From assembly GCF_021432385.1 (NCBI RefSeq), contig NZ_JAEACT010000002.1:1569501-1633500 (forward strand): a DNA stretch of 64,000 nucleotides. Direction: 5' to 3'. Below, in pieces: positions 50,359 to 58,252 of this stretch (its first letter is position 1; the number at the start of each line of letters is the position of its first letter). The DNA comes from Clostridium hydrogenum. Lineage in GTDB: Bacteria > Bacillota > Clostridia > Clostridiales > Clostridiaceae. Below the pieces are notes generated by a model that was given only the letters and a program-made list of their open reading frames with translations, was not told where the DNA came from and made no database searches. Made by a program: the position numbers and the translations under genes.

Positions 50359-51555
50359 ATGAAAAAGAATAAAATAACATTTTCAAGGGGTTTATATAAT
50401 TTAAATAAAGATCCAAATTTTAATTATCAATTAAATCGTGTAGTTATGTGGAATGAAGGTGACATAGAAGATATTAAAAAAGTAGCAGGTAAAATTCATA
50501 ATAGCGAAACTTGGAAAAAGGAATTGATTAAATTAGGGGATACTGCTATATCAGAAGATAGAATTAAAGAAGCAATTGCCTACTATAGAATGAGTGAATT
50601 TTTTATGTATGATGGTGATTCAGATAAAAAGAAATATTATATGAAGGCTTCTAAACTTTTTTATGATTATTATAAAGAGTATTTTGAAGACGGGACAGTT
50701 AAAAAATATGAAGTGCCTTATGAAGAGGTTGAACTTCCTGTTATGTATACTAAAGCCGTTGGAGAAAAGAAGGATACTATTATACTTCATGGTGGAAATG
50801 ATTCTTATTTTGAAGAGTTATTTTTTGCTATGCTTTATTTAGCTGAACATGGCTTTGATGTTTACTTGTTTGAAGGACCAGGTCAAGGTGGAGTTATGAG
50901 AGTACAAGGAAAGCCGTTTACTTATCAGTGGGAAAAACCAGTAAGTGCGATTTTGGATTATTTAAAGCTTTGTGATGTGACAATAATGGGCGCATCTCTT
51001 GGTGGTATGCTAGCTCCTCGTGCCGCTGCTTTTGAAAAGAGAATAAAAAGAGTTGTGGCATGGTCAATTTTCCCTAACTTTCTTCATGTAATAATGGCTA
51101 TGGCAAATAGAAGTCAAAAGTCATTTTTGCATATATGCATGAAATTAAAGGCAAAGAGAATTATTAACTTTGCATTCAAAATTGCAATGAGTAAAGATGA
51201 AATGGTAAAGTGGGGGGCAGAACATGGAATGTACGCATATGAGGCTAAGACACCATATGATTATATTATGAAATTAAATAAATTTCAGATGATAGATGTT
51301 GGAGAAAAGCTTACACAGGATGTTTTGGTTATAGGAGCTAATAAGGATCATTTTATAGATTATAAATTATTTAAAGAGGAAATGGATGCACTAACTAATG
51401 TACATTCTTTAACATTTAGACTATTTACGGAAAAGGAAGATGCTGCAAATCATTGTAATATGGGAAATACAAAATTGTTACTGGATACGGTTATAAATTG
51501 GATTGAAATGATGAATAGAGAAGAAGAGAGTAGCACTAAGTCTTGGAAAATTTGA
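50359..51555 (+). CDS. Alpha/beta hydrolase with helical N-terminal domain
   Basis: 398 residues. An N-terminal helical segment (about 25-115, KVAGKIHNSETWKKELIKLG...EAIAYYRMSEFFMY) precedes the hydrolase core: oxyanion strand IILHGGNDSYFE, EGPGQGG, nucleophile Ser213 in GASLGG, and a late Asp (GANKDHFIDY) and His (AANHCNMGN). This layout resembles FrsA-like or DUF1100-type hydrolases. RBS GGGAGGAG before ATG. Substrate unknown. It opens the intact part of the hydrolase cluster. Confidence 0.85.
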   Translation: MKKNKITFSRGLYNLNKDPNFNYQLNRVVMWNEGDIEDIKKVAGKIHNSETWKKELIKLGDTAISEDRIKEAIAYYRMSEFFMYDGDSDKKKYYMKASKLFYDYYKEYFEDGTVKKYEVPYEEVELPVMYTKAVGEKKDTIILHGGNDSYFEELFFAMLYLAEHGFDVYLFEGPGQGGVMRVQGKPFTYQWEKPVSAILDYLKLCDVTIMGASLGGMLAPRAAAFEKRIKRVVAWSIFPNFLHVIMAMANRSQKSFLHICMKLKAKRIINFAFKIAMSKDEMVKWGAEHGMYAYEAKTPYDYIMKLNKFQMIDVGEKLTQDVLVIGANKDHFIDYKLFKEEMDALTNVHSLTFRLFTEKEDAANHCNMGNTKLLLDTVINWIEMMNREEESSTKSWKI

Positions 51556-51604
51556 GACTTGCGTTTTAATCTGATATACTTTGTTTGAAAGGCAGGTAAT
51601 CAGA

Positions 51605-52384
51605 ATGAAATTTCATGAGTTTGGATGCAAAAATGAAAAAATACTTTTAATGTTTCATGGTTCTTGTATGACATGGGATATGTATGAGAAATCAATAAAA
51701 ATCATGGCAGAAAAAATTCATGTAATAATACCAGCGATAACAGGTCATGATTTATCTATAAAAGAAGATTTTACAAGTGTAGAAGAGGTTGTATGTGAGA
51801 CAGAAAACTGGCTCTTTAATAAAGGATATGATAAAATTGATGGTCTTTATGGATTATCAATGGGAGGTGGATTAGCTATTCACATGCTTGCTAATAATCG
51901 GATTAAAGTAAAGTATGCTGTTATTGATGGAGGTATGACCCCATATGAATTACCATGGCTTGTTACTAGATTTATAGTAGTTAGGGATTTTATTATGCTT
52001 GAATTGGGACGAAGCAGCAAGAAATTAGTAGAGAGATTTTTTCCACCAGATAAGTACACAAATGAAGTAATTGATGGATTTTATAAAGCACTGCGTCATT
52101 ACAATGGAAAGTCAATTTGGAGAGTATTTGAATCTTGTAACAATTATTTAATGCCAGATCCATTACCAATGCTTGATACTAAGATAGAATATTGGTATGG
52201 TGAAAGAGAAGAAAAAGACCGCGCCTTAGATATAAAGTATGTAAAGAAAATATGGACTAATGTAAAATTTAGAAAAATTATGGATTCTGGACATGGAGAA
52301 TACTGCTTAAGATTTCCAGATAAATTTGCTGCAGATATATTGCAGGGATTACAACAAAATAAAAGTACATATAGGGCAGATTAG
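51605..52384 (+). CDS. Alpha/beta hydrolase
   Basis: 259 residues: strand-loop LLMFHGSCMTWDMYEK, nucleophile Ser85 in YGLSMGGGLA, acid region EYWYGEREEKDRA, catalytic His in MDSGHGEYCL. The N-terminus MKFHEFGCKN matches that of the frameshifted gene at 47443 (MKFYEFGNKN), showing paralogy. The frame is open from 51581, but GGCAGG precedes the ATG at 51605. The stop codon is within a terminator stem. Confidence 0.87.
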   Translation: MKFHEFGCKNEKILLMFHGSCMTWDMYEKSIKIMAEKIHVIIPAITGHDLSIKEDFTSVEEVVCETENWLFNKGYDKIDGLYGLSMGGGLAIHMLANNRIKVKYAVIDGGMTPYELPWLVTRFIVVRDFIMLELGRSSKKLVERFFPPDKYTNEVIDGFYKALRHYNGKSIWRVFESCNNYLMPDPLPMLDTKIEYWYGEREEKDRALDIKYVKKIWTNVKFRKIMDSGHGEYCLRFPDKFAADILQGLQQNKSTYRAD

Positions 52385-52410
52385 TTAGGTTAGACTAACT
52401 AATCTTTTTT
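52378..52410 (+). terminator. Terminator overlapping the hydrolase stop codon
   Basis: AGATTAGTTAG (52378-52388) pairs perfectly with CTAACTAATCT (52395-52405), followed by TTTTT. Confidence 0.85.
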
Positions 52411-52479
52411 ATGAAAGGAGAATTAACATAAAACTAGAATATTGGAGGAGATATATCACGTTCGAAAGGATGATATTGT

Positions 52480-53214
52480 ATGAAATTTAAAACTACAGGG
52501 AATCCTAATGGTCACAAAATTTTGCTTATACATGCCATGTTTGTGACACCAGGAATTTTTATGACTTTAACAGAATATTTAAAAGTGGACTATTTTATAA
52601 TTATGCCAACATTAGATGGACATGATGTAGATGAAAATTCTATATTTTTATCAGTTGAAGACGAAGCAGATAAAATACTTGCTTACTTAAAGGATAGTAA
52701 TATTAAAGAATTAGATTTTATACTGGGAACATCATTAGGGGCTATTATTGCATTTGAGATATATAAGCGAAATGAAATTCTTATAAATAAAGTATACTTA
52801 GAAGGGGGACCATTTTTTAAATTTGGACCATTATTAAAAAAAATCGCAGCAAAAAAATTCTGCAATATTTGCAGTAATATACGTCAAAACCCAGAAAATG
52901 CTATTGAAAAATTAGATAATATTTTTCCTGGTTTAGGTAATCAAATGATTGAAGTATGCCGCCATATAACGGAAGAAAACGTCAAAAATTTGGCATATGC
53001 TTGTTATAGCTTTACACTGCCTAAATTAGATATAACAGCACAGAAATCTGTTGTATTTTTATATGGTACTAAAGAACCAGCACGTTTATGCATTTTTCGT
53101 TTAAAAAAATATAAATATAGTCGTATTATTAAAAAGAATGGCTTTAAACATTGTGGATATTTATTATCATGTCCAAAAGAATATGCGGAAATGCTAAAAG
53201 GCAAACAGTATTAA
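52480..53214 (+). CDS. Alpha/beta hydrolase
   Basis: 244 residues with the same plan as the previous paralogue: MKFKTTGNPNGHKILLIHAMFVTPGIF, nucleophile Ser85 in LGTSLGAIIA, acid in FLYGTKEPA, terminal His in GFKHCGYLLS. The usual Gly after the nucleophile elbow (GxSxG) is kept, though the second small residue is Ala. RBS GAAAGGATGA before ATG. Function unknown; probably esterase- or thioesterase-like. Confidence 0.82.
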   Translation: MKFKTTGNPNGHKILLIHAMFVTPGIFMTLTEYLKVDYFIIMPTLDGHDVDENSIFLSVEDEADKILAYLKDSNIKELDFILGTSLGAIIAFEIYKRNEILINKVYLEGGPFFKFGPLLKKIAAKKFCNICSNIRQNPENAIEKLDNIFPGLGNQMIEVCRHITEENVKNLAYACYSFTLPKLDITAQKSVVFLYGTKEPARLCIFRLKKYKYSRIIKKNGFKHCGYLLSCPKEYAEMLKGKQY

Positions 53215-53231
53215 AATTAATAATAAAGGAA

Positions 53232-53465
53232 GTTGTACTATAGATGTACAATTTGTCGAGGAAAGTACAGATGACAGAGTACAGAGTACAGTGAATGATG
53301 ATTTGCCTTTCGCTTCTCTCAGGTAAATCTTAAACTTAATGTTGTGAGCTTCGCTGAGCACCATGTATGGCGCGATTGCGAAGCAATAAAAAAATAAGTT
53401 TTTAGATTTTTCTACGCTCGCGTAGAAAAATCATCCTTCACTGTACACTGTACTCCGTACTCTGA
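53232..53465. repeat. Family A palindromic element, copy A2
   Basis: The outer piece ACAATTTGTCGAGGA (53249-53263) matches the complement of the A1 right arm. Heptamers GTACAGA, TGACAGA, GTACAGA, GTACAGT (53265-53292) face CACTGTA, CACTGTA, CTCCGTA, CTCTG (53439-53464). The core (53296-53436) has landmarks CTTTCGCTTCTCTCAGGTAA, GAGCTTCGCTGAGCACCATG, CGCGATTGCG, and TTTCTACGCTCGCGTAGAAA, itself a perfect small palindrome. It separates the last hydrolase from the minus-strand methyltransferase. Confidence 0.82.
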
Positions 53466-53478
53466 AAAAAAGGTTCCA

Positions 53479-54108
53479 TTATTTTTCACATATACAGCAC
53501 AGCCAGTTTTTCTCTTCTACTAAGTCTATAGTTATTTCACTAAAACCAGCCTGTTTTAATAAATCTTTTAACTGTTCTGGGGTATAAATCTTCATATCTG
53601 ATGTAGCTACAAGTTCATCATTTCTTTCTTTAAATCTTTCGCTAGAATACATTTCGCATATTATAACAAATTTCCCGGATTGTTTTAATATTCTTTTTAC
53701 TTCTTTAAAATTTTCAAGTATATGGGGCCAAAAGTAAATAGTTTCTACTGCGGTTATAATGTTAAACTTATTATCTTCAAATGGAAGTTTTTCCACACTT
53801 CCATGAAGAATTTCAACTGTATTATTATCTATAAATTTTTTGTTATAATCTTTAGACCATTTTACGCAGTCTAAGGAATAATCGATACCAAAAACTTTAC
53901 CAGAAGTTACTGTAGAAGCTAATTCATATACTGTTCTACCACCGCCACAGCCTATATCAAGTACAGTATTGTTATTTTTAATATGTACTTTTTTAAGGCC
54001 CCAGCTTGTTAATTCAAAATGTCTTACATTCATATCGTCAACAACAGTTTTCCCTAATTCTCCAGTTGGTTTTTTACATTGATTTAATCTTTTTGCAAGT
54101 TCACTCAT
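53479..54108 (-). CDS. Class I SAM-dependent methyltransferase
   Basis: Motif I NTVLDIGCGGGRTVYELA, motif Asp in VFGIDYSLDCVKWSK, then LHGSVEKLPFEDNKFNIITAVETIYFWPH and RILKQSGKFVIICEM. 209 residues, type 11 family like the gene at 48529 but only distantly similar. RBS GGAGGAT precedes ATG. Substrate unknown; flanked by family A elements on both sides. Confidence 0.87.
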   Translation of the reverse strand: MSELAKRLNQCKKPTGELGKTVVDDMNVRHFELTSWGLKKVHIKNNNTVLDIGCGGGRTVYELASTVTSGKVFGIDYSLDCVKWSKDYNKKFIDNNTVEILHGSVEKLPFEDNKFNIITAVETIYFWPHILENFKEVKRILKQSGKFVIICEMYSSERFKERNDELVATSDMKIYTPEQLKDLLKQAGFSEITIDLVEEKNWLCCICEK

Positions 54109-54182
54109 AATTTATCCTCCCATTTTATTGTATTAATAATCAGTGTCGTTGATTTTTATTATATTACGATTATATAGAAATA

Positions 54183-54442
54183 AGCAAATTATAATTTGAA
54201 TCAGAGTAAAGAGTAGAGAGTAGAGTGAAGGATGATTTGCCTTTCGCTTCTCTCAGGTAAATCTTAAACTTAATGTTGTCAGCTTCGCTGAGCGCCATCA
54301 ATGGTGCAATTGCGCAGCAATAAAAAAATAAGTTTTGAGATTTTTCGCAGTGCTAACGGAGAAAAATCATCCTTCGTTGTACTCTGTACTCTGTGTTAAA
54401 TTGTAATTTAATAGGATGAATTTTGCATTAGCAATTTCAATT
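54183..54442. repeat. Family A palindromic element, copy A3
   Basis: Heptamers AGAGTAA, AGAGTAG, AGAGTAG, AGTGAAG (54202-54230) face TTGTACTCTGTACTCTGTG (54377-54395). The core (54229-54373) is in the same orientation as A2 and nearly identical in its first 55 bp. The right outer module TTAAATTGTAATTTAATAGG followed by ATTTTGCATTAGCAATTTC (54396-54440) is the complement of the A1 left module. It ends about 35 nt before the feo promoter. Confidence 0.82.
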
Positions 54443-54476
54443 TTCCAAATTGCTTAACTATAAATTAAGTTTCCTA

Positions 54477-54553
54477 TTGACATATCATTTGGAAAGTAAT
54501 AGAATAAAGACAGTGATAATGATTATCAACAATTAATGATAATCAAAATCATT
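54477..54553 (+). promoter_or_regulatory. feo promoter with Fur boxes
   Basis: TTGACA (54477-54482), 17 nt, TAGAAT (54500-54505). TGATAATGATTATCA (54514-54528) matches the Fur consensus at all defined positions, and a second, weaker site TGATAATCAAAATCATT (54537-54553) follows. Iron-dependent repression of the feo operon is expected. Confidence 0.88.
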
Positions 54554-54588
54554 AAAATAATTTATTAGTATTTTAGGAGCGTGATATT

Positions 54589-54825
54589 ATGACAAATGGA
54601 ATAGGCCTAAATGAAGTTGAAATTAAATCTAAGGTTAAGGTTGTTGGAATAGTTCCGGAAAGTAAAGTAAGAAGAAAAATTATGGATATGGGGATTGTTA
54701 GGGGAACAGAAATCTTTGTAGCAGGAAAAGCACCTATGGGGGATCCCATAGAGCTTCAATTAAGAGGATATAGTTTGAGCTTAAGAAAAAATGAAGCAAA
54801 GGATATTTTAGTTGAAGTTATATAA
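54589..54825 (+). CDS. feoA: FeoA family ferrous iron transport protein
   Basis: 78-residue SH3-like FeoA protein: EIKSKVKVVGIVPESKVRRKIMDMGIVRGTEIFVAGKAPMGDPIELQLRGYSLSLRKNEAKDI. Cytosolic partner of FeoB. RBS TAGGAG is 9-10 nt before ATG. It is the first gene after the Fur-regulated promoter; a second feoA follows 23 nt later. Confidence 0.92.
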   Translation: MTNGIGLNEVEIKSKVKVVGIVPESKVRRKIMDMGIVRGTEIFVAGKAPMGDPIELQLRGYSLSLRKNEAKDILVEVI

Positions 54826-54848
54826 AAATTTGTATAGGGGGGAATTTT

Positions 54849-55082
54849 ATGAAGGAAATAAACATGCCATTAAATTCTGTTTCAATGGGAAGAAGTGCTG
54901 AAATTAAGGATGTAGTTGGTGGCGAAATTATGTGTAAGAAATTAATGGAAATGGGACTTAGTAAAGGAACCATAATAGAGATAATGAATAATGACATAGG
55001 CCATTTAGTAGTAAAGCTTGGAGAAACAAGACTTGTACTTGGAAGATCAATGGCGCAAAAAGTTATGGTAAGAGAAGTTTAA
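54849..55082 (+). CDS. feoA: FeoA family protein (second copy)
   Basis: 77 residues with the FeoA pattern GEIMCKKLMEMGLSKGTIIEIMNNDIGHLVVKLGETRLVLGRSMAQKVMV. It is quite different in sequence from the first FeoA, so the pair is not a recent duplication; two FeoA genes before FeoB are common in clostridia. RBS AGGGGGG precedes ATG. Confidence 0.92.
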   Translation: MKEINMPLNSVSMGRSAEIKDVVGGEIMCKKLMEMGLSKGTIIEIMNNDIGHLVVKLGETRLVLGRSMAQKVMVREV

Positions 55083-55102
55083 AATACATTGGAGGTTTGA
55101 TG

Positions 55103-57145
55103 ATGAGTAAAGATTTGGTAATTGCTTTAGCTGGTAATCCTAACTGTGGTAAAACCAGTTTATTTAATGAACTTACAGGGTCAAGACAGCATGTAGGAAA
55201 CTGGCCTGGTGTTACAGTTGAAAAAAAAGAAGGAAAACTTAAATTTCAAGGAAGAGATATAACAATAGTAGATTTACCAGGAACATATAGCCTAGGAGCC
55301 TATTCAGAAGATGAGGTTGTAGCTCGTGATTTTATACTTAAAGAAAAACCAGATGTAGTTATCAATGTTGTTGATTCTTGCAACCTTGAAAGAAACTTAT
55401 ATCTAACAATGCAAATTCTTGAAACTGGAGCTAAAGTTGTTTTAGCATTAAACATGATGGATGAAGCTAAAAATAAAAACATACAAATTGATATAGAGAA
55501 ATTATCAAGGGCTATTGGGATTCCAGCGGTTCCAACTGTAGCGCCTAAAAAACAGGGGATAAATGAACTTGTAAGTGAAGCGATTAAACTTGGGGATTCT
55601 TCTAATAAGGAACTATATAAAATTAATTATGGACCTAAAGTTCAAAAAGAAATTAAAGAAATTGAAAGTTCTTTTTTAGAAAGTGGCGCAGCTTTAGATT
55701 ATCCAGCTTCATGGACAGCGTTAAAGCTTATAGAAAATGATGAATATGTAAATAAATATGTACAAGAAAGGGCAAAAACAAATGCTGTAAAAAATCAAGT
55801 GCAAAACAGCATACAAAGTTTGACTGAATCCATTGGTTATGAGCCAGATGCATTTATAATTGATAAAAGATATGAAAAAATAAGTGAAGTAGTTAAAGGT
55901 AGTGTTGAAAAGGATGTAGCTATTAAAGAAACTGCGTCTGATAAAATAGATAAAGTGGTTACCAATAAATGGCTTGGAATACCTATATTTGCAATTATTA
56001 TGTTTGCAGTTTATCAAATTTCAATAGGTCTTGGTAATGGAACACTTTCAGATTTCGTAAATGATAAGATAGGGCAGCTTGGAACTAATATTGATTTTAC
56101 GCTCAGAGGGATAGGAGCACCGCAGCTTTTAGGTGATTTTGTTCGTGATGGTATTTTCGGTGGTGTTGGTTCAGTTCTGGGATTCTTGCCGATGATTTTG
56201 ATAATGTTCTTTTTAATTTCACTTCTTGAAGACAGTGGATATATGGCAAGAGCAGCATATGTAATGGATAGACTTATGCATGCGCTTGGACTTCATGGTA
56301 AGACAGCAGTATCTCTTATAATTGGGTCAGGCTGCAATGTTGCAGGAATAATGTCAGCAAGGACACTTGAAAATAAAAAAGATAGAATGATAGCTATTTT
56401 AATAAGTCCTTTTATATCATGTCCAGCAAGGCTTGAAATCTATGGATTGTTTATTGGAGCGTTTTTCGCAAATAAAAGAATAGGAATATTTAGTGAAGGC
56501 GGACTTATAGTATTTATACTTTATGCCTTAGGAATTTTAGTTGCAATATTAATGGGAAAATTTTTAAGTTCAAAAGTGTTTAAGGGCGAAAACTCATATT
56601 TTGTTATGGAACTTCCACCTTATCGTATACCGACGCTTAAAGGAATTTTAATTCACATGTGGGAAAAATCAAGTCACTTTTTAAAGAAAGCAGGAACTGT
56701 TATTTTAGCAGTATGTATAATTGTTTGGGTACTTACTAATTTGCCAGCAGGTGTAGCGCAAGATAAGACTATTTTAGCAAGATTGGGAGCATTAATAGCA
56801 CCTATATTTAAACCAGCAGGTTTTGGAACTTGGCAGGCAGGAGTTGCACTTATAACTGGATTTGCAGCTAAGGAAGCCGTTGTTGGTACCTTTGGAACAA
56901 TTTATGGGGTAGATGAAGGAGTACATCTTTTTCACGCAATACAAAATACCTTTACACCACTTACAGCAATGTCATTTATGGTAATGTGCCTTTTATATGT
57001 TCCATGTGTCGCAACTATAGGGGCAATAAAAAGTGAAACAAATTCAAGTAAATGGGCATGGGCTGCTGTAGCATATACTTGTGGAATTGGATGGATATGT
57101 GCAGTAATAGTATATCAAGTTGGAAGACTTATGGGATTTGTTTAA
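55103..57145 (+). CDS. feoB: Ferrous iron transport protein B
   Basis: Membrane Fe2+ transporter. The N-terminal G domain has G1 GNPNCGKTSLFNELTG, G2 GVTVEKKEG, G3 DLPGTYSLG and G4 NMMDEA; the membrane part begins near 285 and has two Gate motifs (GSGCNVAGIMSARTLENKKDRM and the second half starting FLKKAGTVILAVCIIVWVL). About 680 residues. TTG 55097 and ATG 55100 are in frame, but GGAGG (55091-55095) gives 7-nt spacing to the ATG at 55103. Confidence 0.96.
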   Translation: MSKDLVIALAGNPNCGKTSLFNELTGSRQHVGNWPGVTVEKKEGKLKFQGRDITIVDLPGTYSLGAYSEDEVVARDFILKEKPDVVINVVDSCNLERNLYLTMQILETGAKVVLALNMMDEAKNKNIQIDIEKLSRAIGIPAVPTVAPKKQGINELVSEAIKLGDSSNKELYKINYGPKVQKEIKEIESSFLESGAALDYPASWTALKLIENDEYVNKYVQERAKTNAVKNQVQNSIQSLTESIGYEPDAFIIDKRYEKISEVVKGSVEKDVAIKETASDKIDKVVTNKWLGIPIFAIIMFAVYQISIGLGNGTLSDFVNDKIGQLGTNIDFTLRGIGAPQLLGDFVRDGIFGGVGSVLGFLPMILIMFFLISLLEDSGYMARAAYVMDRLMHALGLHGKTAVSLIIGSGCNVAGIMSARTLENKKDRMIAILISPFISCPARLEIYGLFIGAFFANKRIGIFSEGGLIVFILYALGILVAILMGKFLSSKVFKGENSYFVMELPPYRIPTLKGILIHMWEKSSHFLKKAGTVILAVCIIVWVLTNLPAGVAQDKTILARLGALIAPIFKPAGFGTWQAGVALITGFAAKEAVVGTFGTIYGVDEGVHLFHAIQNTFTPLTAMSFMVMCLLYVPCVATIGAIKSETNSSKWAWAAVAYTCGIGWICAVIVYQVGRLMGFV

Positions 57146-57174
57146 ACGATATTAACAAGGAAGGATGATTTTTT

Positions 57175-57447
57175 ATGATGATGAAGATTTTAAAGAGGCT
57201 TTCAGAAGGCGGTTTGTATTCAAACAAAATTATGGCAAAGGAGCTTGGAATAGATGAGGGTATGGTAGAACAAATGGTATCACAGCTTGAAAGACTTGGA
57301 TATATAAAAAGGGACAATATGAATGCCTCATCTGGTTGTGATTGTGGCTGTTGCAGTTCAGGAAAAAAGAAGAGTTGTTGCAGTGGTAAAGATAATGTAA
57401 ACATTGATTTATGGAAGCTTACTGAAAAGGGAAGGGCAGCTGTGTAA
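57175..57447 (+). CDS. FeoC-like winged-helix protein with cysteine cluster
   Basis: 90 residues. The winged helix (MKILKRLSEGGLYSNKIMAKELGIDEGMVEQMVSQLERLGYIKRD) is followed by SGCDCGCCSSGKKKSCCSG, a dense cysteine cluster that could hold an iron-sulfur centre or sense iron, as in FeoC-type regulators. It lies right after feoB, where FeoC is found in other bacteria. RBS AAGGAAGGA before a run of three ATGs. Confidence 0.82.
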   Translation: MMMKILKRLSEGGLYSNKIMAKELGIDEGMVEQMVSQLERLGYIKRDNMNASSGCDCGCCSSGKKKSCCSGKDNVNIDLWKLTEKGRAAV

Positions 57448-57462
57448 AATTTTAAGCTTAAT

Positions 57463-57477
57463 TGAGAATGATAATCA
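57463..57477 (+). promoter_or_regulatory. Internal Fur box
   Basis: TGAGAATGATAATCA matches the Fur consensus TGATAATNATTATCA at all but two positions. It lies between the FeoC-like gene and the DUF2325 gene, so the distal half of the operon may have its own iron-controlled start. Confidence 0.65.
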
Positions 57478-57500
57478 ATAAGTAAAAAGGAAAGATGAAA

Positions 57501-57779
57501 ATGAGTGTTTTGGTGGTTGGAGGAGATAAGCTCGGAAATATTGAGGATAAATTATCCCAAAGTGGATTTTCTAATATATTTCATGTGACAGGACGTAAAC
57601 ATGGAGATAGAAAAATAAAAATATCAAATGAAATAGATTTAGTCTTAGTACTTATAGATTATATAGAACACCCTTTAATGAACATAATAAAAAAAGAAAC
57701 AAGAAGACAAGGCATAAAGCTTATTTTTTCTAAGCGAGCTTGGTCACACATTGAAAATAAAATTAATGGGAGGCTTTAA
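57501..57779 (+). CDS. DUF2325 domain-containing protein
   Basis: About 92 residues: MSVLVVGGDKLGNIEDKLSQSGFSNIFHVTGRKHGDRK...DLVLVLIDYIEHPLMNIIKKETRRQGIKLIFSKRAWSHIENKI, the DUF2325 pattern. ATG 57495 is in frame but too near AAAGGAAAG, so 57501 is preferred. DUF2325 proteins are often linked to iron genes in Firmicutes; the role is unknown. Confidence 0.8.
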   Translation: MSVLVVGGDKLGNIEDKLSQSGFSNIFHVTGRKHGDRKIKISNEIDLVLVLIDYIEHPLMNIIKKETRRQGIKLIFSKRAWSHIENKINGRL

Positions 57780-57782
57780 ATT

Positions 57783-58211
57783 ATGAAAAAAATATCAATT
57801 ATTTATTGGAGTGGTACAGGTAATACAGAAGCTATGGCAAAGGCAATAAAAGAAGGAATAGAAGCTGGAAATACAGAGGTTAAACTTATTACTGCTGGGG
57901 AAGCAGAAATTTCAGATGTAATAAATGCTGATGTGGTGGCTTTTGGATGCCCGGCCATGGGAGATGAGCAACTTGAAGAGTCTGAAATGGAACCATTTAT
58001 AGAATCAGTTTCAAAAGAAGTTAACAATAAAAATATTGTCTTGTTTGGTTCTTACGGTTGGGGTACTGGTGATTGGATGACAAGCTGGGAAAATGAAATG
58101 GAAGGATATGGAGCAAAGCTTGTTCACGAAAGTCTTATAATAAATAATGAACCAGATGACGGTGGATTGGAAGGTTGTAAAAAATTAGGTGCGTACTTAG
58201 CTTCAAAATAG
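57783..58211 (+). CDS. Flavodoxin
   Basis: 142 residues with the FMN phosphate loop IIYWSGTGNTEAMAKAI and the aromatic FMN loops (FGCPAMGDEQLEE and FGSYGWGTGDWM). A low-potential electron carrier that replaces ferredoxin when iron is short, which fits its place in a Fur-controlled operon. RBS GGGAGG, 3 nt after the DUF2325 gene. Confidence 0.94.
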   Translation: MKKISIIYWSGTGNTEAMAKAIKEGIEAGNTEVKLITAGEAEISDVINADVVAFGCPAMGDEQLEESEMEPFIESVSKEVNNKNIVLFGSYGWGTGDWMTSWENEMEGYGAKLVHESLIINNEPDDGGLEGCKKLGAYLASK

Positions 58212-58252
58212 AAATATTATTTTTTTAAGATGCCCTAATAGGAGGTTGTTTT

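Noticed and set aside
53265-53292. Heptamer repeats read as a CRISPR array
   Set aside because: Repeats are 7 bp, tandem and without spacers, and no cas gene is present in the window.
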